A stretch of 64,000 nt of DNA from Adineta steineri. Lineage: Eukaryota > Rotifera > Eurotatoria > Adinetida > Adinetidae. The notes under the pieces are model-generated. The model saw only the letters and a program-made list of their open reading frames with translations, had not been told where the DNA came from and searched no databases. Within the stretch, counting starts at the first letter, position 1, and each line of letters starts with the position of its first letter. Where the stretch lies: the NCBI GenBank assembly GCA_905250115.1, contig CAJNOI010000014.1, positions 457,417 through 521,416 on the forward strand, given 5' to 3'. The position numbers and the translations under genes were made by a program. Below are positions 60,538 to 64,000 of the stretch, one piece after another.

Positions 60538-63500
60538 TTATTTGTTCATGAAAATAATAATGGCATAAAATAAGAATATCAATAATTTTGAATTCAAATT
60601 ACGAGTTGCACATGAATGACTTGATGTTTGAAAGTGTGAAGTCATTGTTGATGATATTTGTGTTATACCATTAGTTGAGCTGTTGTTTTCTGATGTCATA
60701 GCCATTGCTGAGATTGAACCTGTTGTTGAAGGTGTAACCCCAGCTAACGTTGAAACTATTGTTGATGCTGTGACTGATTCTGTAGCTGATCCTGTGGTTG
60801 TCCCTGCGGCTAATCCTGTGACGTGATCTGTGACTGGACCCGCGGTTGATACTGTGGCTGGTCCTGTAGCTGATTCTGTGGTTGAATCTGTGACTGATTC
60901 TGTGATTGAACCTGCGGCTGAGCTTGTGGCTGGTCCTATGACTGTACTTGTGGCTGAACTTGCGGCTAATGCTGTGACTGAAACGGTGGTTGATCCTGAG
61001 GCTGATGCTGTGGCTGATCCTGTGGTTGGACCTGTAACTGATCTTGTGATTGAACCAGCGGTTGATGCTGGTACTGAACCTGGGGCTGATGCTGTCACTG
61101 ACCCTATGGTTGAACCTGTCGCTGATCCTGAAGTTGAATCTGCGGCTGATACTGTGCCTGAACCTGCGGCTGATCCTGCAACTGAACTTGTGGCTGATCC
61201 TGTAATTGAACTTGTGACTGATCCTATAGCTGATCCGATGGTTGTACCTGCGGTTGATCCTGCAACTGAACTTGTGACTGATCCTGTAGCTGAACCAGTG
61301 ACTGATCCTGTGGTTGCACCTGCAACCGAACTTGTGACTGATCCTGCAGCTGATCCAGTGGTTGCATCTGCGGTTGATCCTGCAACTGAACTTGTGGCTA
61401 ATCCTGTAATTGATCCTGTGACTAAACCTGTGACTGATTCTGTGGTTGAACCTGTCGCTGATTCTGTGACTGAACCTGCGACTGATCTTGTGGCTGAACT
61501 AGCGAATGATTCTGTGATTGAACCTGTGGTTGCACCTGCGGCTGATCCTGTAACTGAACTTGTGGTTGAACCTGTAACTGATCCTGTGGTTGTATCTGCG
61601 GCTGATCCTGTGATTGAACCTGCGATTGGTGTTAAAGCGGATAGTATAGTTGTCGAGTTGTTTAATACTGAAACAGATAGAATATAACGTTTAAAAAAAA
61701 GTAGTTGATACATTAGAGAAAATAAATTAGAAGAGGTTGTGTTTGATAAATATTTCATAATCGATATTTTTAAATAAGTCCTGTTTACGGTTTTTATTTA
61801 AATATATGAATGTCTTTAATTATCAATTTCCTGTAATAGTATTCTAAGGTTTCTAATTTACTGTTTGATTATGATTTATTCATCTATATAGATACATTCT
61901 ATTTTTCAATAGAATAGCAAATGTACGAACCATTGTTAAAAAAGAAAAGATAAGTAATTTCTCTTCTTTTTCACATCAATTCCAGTTTTAATAGTTAAGA
62001 TTTTACTTTTCTTTCCTCTTTAGTACTAATAAATTGCAACTTTCTTATTAGCCGAGTAGTTAATAAAATCTAATATTAAAATGGAAAATAAAATTTTTGT
62101 AATAAAGATTTTTTCATAGAATTCTATCTTATCTAAAAGATCCTAAATCAGATTTTTATTTGAGCTGATAATCTAATTCTTATGTTTTCTTATACTTTAT
62201 GTTTTTATACGAAATGCAAGAATTTTGTAATCAATCTAAGTTTAAGTTAAGCTAATTGAACAACTGACATAGCATTATCGAGTATAATAATAATAAATAG
62301 AATAGAAGAAAGTAAAAACTTCTTATTGAGATACATTTTTTTACTGCAAAATATTGAAAAAAATTCTCAACATAGAAAGAAAAAGAATATTTAATCCAAT
62401 ATCTACAAAACAAACTTAAAATTCTATGAGTTCAATTAACTAGAAGAAATACAGAAACATCGATTTACTATAGACATAGAAGATGTATGCGCCACTTGTA
62501 GTTTGTATTCTATTTTCTCATCATATAATCTTATCAATCTTAACTAGATATTTCAAATTACAAACAAAACATCAACTAAATATTACATACTGGAATTATC
62601 TTTATAACTTTTCAAATGAGTATACATCATGAAAAAAATGCATTATTTCATCATATTATTTTCTATTCATTTGATATTGTAAAAGTGCGTTGCTATAAAC
62701 GCTTAGTTGCATCCTATTATTATAGTTTCATACAATGCTTTTACATATTAAAACAACTTTTTTTTCTAAACTATTTAACAGTTACTCTTCAATTAAAATA
62801 AATATTACAAAATCAATTCTTGGATATATCCTTGTATAATAAATAAACTCAAGTCATGTTTAAAACCTATATTCTATATGCGTCACAAATTAACACATCT
62901 AATGTTTACATTTTTTTTTATAAACTTTTATTTCTAATTACTTATTCGTTTCAAATAATTTTCTACTCACTTGCTGATGCTGTAAGACTATTAGTAGTAA
63001 GTAAAACAGCAATTGTCGTATCTATAACAAAAACACATGATCATATTATTTAGATATTTTTTTTTGAATCAATATATTCTATCTTACTTTGAAATGTAGT
63101 AGCAATTGATGTTGCTGATGATGCCGTTATATTCGGCGCTAGAAGATACGACGTAAAAGAAGCATGATTAAGTAGAATAAATTGTAAATAAAAATCTTCT
63201 TTCCTTTATCAAATATTAAAAAAAATTTATTTCTGTTAAATTTTAAGTTAAACCTATATAGGATCGGTTGCGAGAATACCAGTTATTAAAAATAACAAAA
63301 TTTTTACTAAATATTGTTTTTTGTTTGCTAAGATTATAGAACATATGGAATTATCTATAAGAGTAAATCGTATTTAAAACAAAAATAATTGTTGCTGTTT
63401 TACAGGCAATTCAATAAACGCTATAGTCCGAGTAGATGAAAGACAACAGCTAGTAAAAAGTTTATTATTTTTGATAACCGGCGTTCTAGAAAACCATCCT

Positions 63501-64000
63501 ATGAAGGTCGATAAGAATTTCTTATGTCTATATTCAGAATCAGCATAATGAATAACCTATAACCTGATGATTTTATTAAAAAAGCGGTTGAACACTTAGC
63601 AACGCTTTCTTGTCAGACATATCTTTATACTTCAAATATATCTTATAAAAACGAATTAAATTGAATATTTATTTATTAAACTTACAGCAAAGAACAGGAA
63701 ATCTTTGAATACGACTGTTACCGGTGTCAATGACAATAAGAGCTCCAGTTGAATCAAGTCTGATAGTGTAAGGTAAAAATAGTTGAGATGGTAATACTCC
63801 AAAATTATCTGAACCAGCAATGACTCTGCCCGATGTAGATCCTAATGACCATAAAACGATTCGATTATTTCCATAATCCGCAATGTACAATGATCCACTC
63901 GTGTCTACAACCAAAGCCACTGGAGAATTAAGTTGATTAAGTGCACTACCAGCCACACGTGATTGTCCGACTACTGTTGTTCCGTTGCTTGTTCCATAAA
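60538..64000 (-). CDS. NHL-propeller protein with mucin-like tetrapeptide tail and GPI-type C terminus (5' part beyond window)
   Basis: Exons from 5': 64000-63686 (open to the window edge), 63138-63088, 63021-62971 and 61667-60538, all in phase 1 with GT-AG borders. The first encodes at least two NHL repeats (NSPVALVVDTSGSLYIADYG; LRLDS-type ... VIDTGNSRIQRF). Two 51-nt exons are Thr/Ser/Ala stalk. The last encodes about 300 residues of four-residue repeats (GSVT, GSAT, SSVA, GSTA; 12-nt units), then a hydrophobic end (LLIFLFYAIIIF) followed by MNK, as in GPI-anchor signals. Joining depends on a 1303-bp intron and a good acceptor (TTTCAG before 61667). The exon could instead belong to a separate gene starting at 61758. 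GPI anchoring is inferred. Confidence 0.68.
61759..62970. other. Long intron of the NHL-mucin gene, no feature seen
   Basis: AT-rich. Short frames (62616-62801, 62856-63053 plus strand) are chance or shadows of the stalk exons. Confidence 0.45.

Noticed and set aside
60830-61687. 285-codon plus-strand open frame (DPVA/EPVT repeats)
   Set aside because: Mirror of the 12-nt repeat; the minus strand has a splice acceptor, matching phase and a GPI-like tail.

Overview
The window reads as nuclear DNA of a small invertebrate, most likely a bdelloid rotifer (Adineta/Rotaria-like). The DNA is strongly AT-rich. Nearly every gene I could assemble has short GT-AG introns (about 45-60 bp). The families present fit such a genome: NHL, kelch and FG-GAP propellers on membrane stalks, jacalin/EGF surface proteins, LRR genes and an intronless bacterial-type YcaC hydrolase. 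GTGTGGG-rich hairpins recur; (TGTGGG)n is, as I recall, the bdelloid telomere repeat. Species assignment is inference. All exon joins were made by hand from splice sites and reading-phase arithmetic, with no transcript evidence.

Layout. 1-9427: most of a large DNA transposon. It holds an intact six-exon Tnp2-type transposase gene (851-4657) and an intact nine-exon BEN-domain gene (4784-7523), flanked by palindromic CGCGTCTAAACGCA-type arrays and ending in ACATGGG. 9438-9714: a MITE. 12045-12962: an orphan seven-TM receptor. 14238-18136: a membrane kelch-propeller gene and a broken kelch relative, separated by an inverted tetranucleotide satellite with a gap. 18907-19335: a secreted phospholipase A2. 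19733-21592: a membrane NHL propeller. 22787-23413: a YcaC-like hydrolase. 24352-29460: an LRR gene built of one-repeat-per-exon modules, with a 1750-bp transposon of the same CCCATGT-ended group sitting inside one exon. 29562-30019: another end of the large transposon family.

31014-42056 holds three tandem minus-strand paralogues of a two-TM Cys-rich membrane family. The first is fused in phase, through a third TM segment, to a complete seven-repeat FG-GAP propeller. 42057-47444 is mostly non-coding and repeat-rich. 47445-49140: a second membrane NHL propeller. 50913-51391: a dead S9 peptidase fragment next to a telomere-like hairpin. 54190-57756: a jacalin lectin, Thr/Ser stalk, EGF and TM surface protein (5' end not found). 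58027-58263: a non-LTR reverse-transcriptase relic. 59031-60285: a broken flavin monooxygenase. 60538-64000: a third NHL gene with a mucin-like tetrapeptide-repeat tail and a GPI-type C terminus, running off the right edge.

Most intact genes share one plan: a membrane anchor, a Ser/Thr-rich stalk and an extracellular propeller or lectin. The rest is transposons and their scars. The most interesting signals are the CCCATGT transposon system (transposase plus BEN partner, with an exact 2-bp target duplication readable from an 84-nt exon), the FG-GAP fusion receptor, and a dispersed family of telomere-like hairpins.
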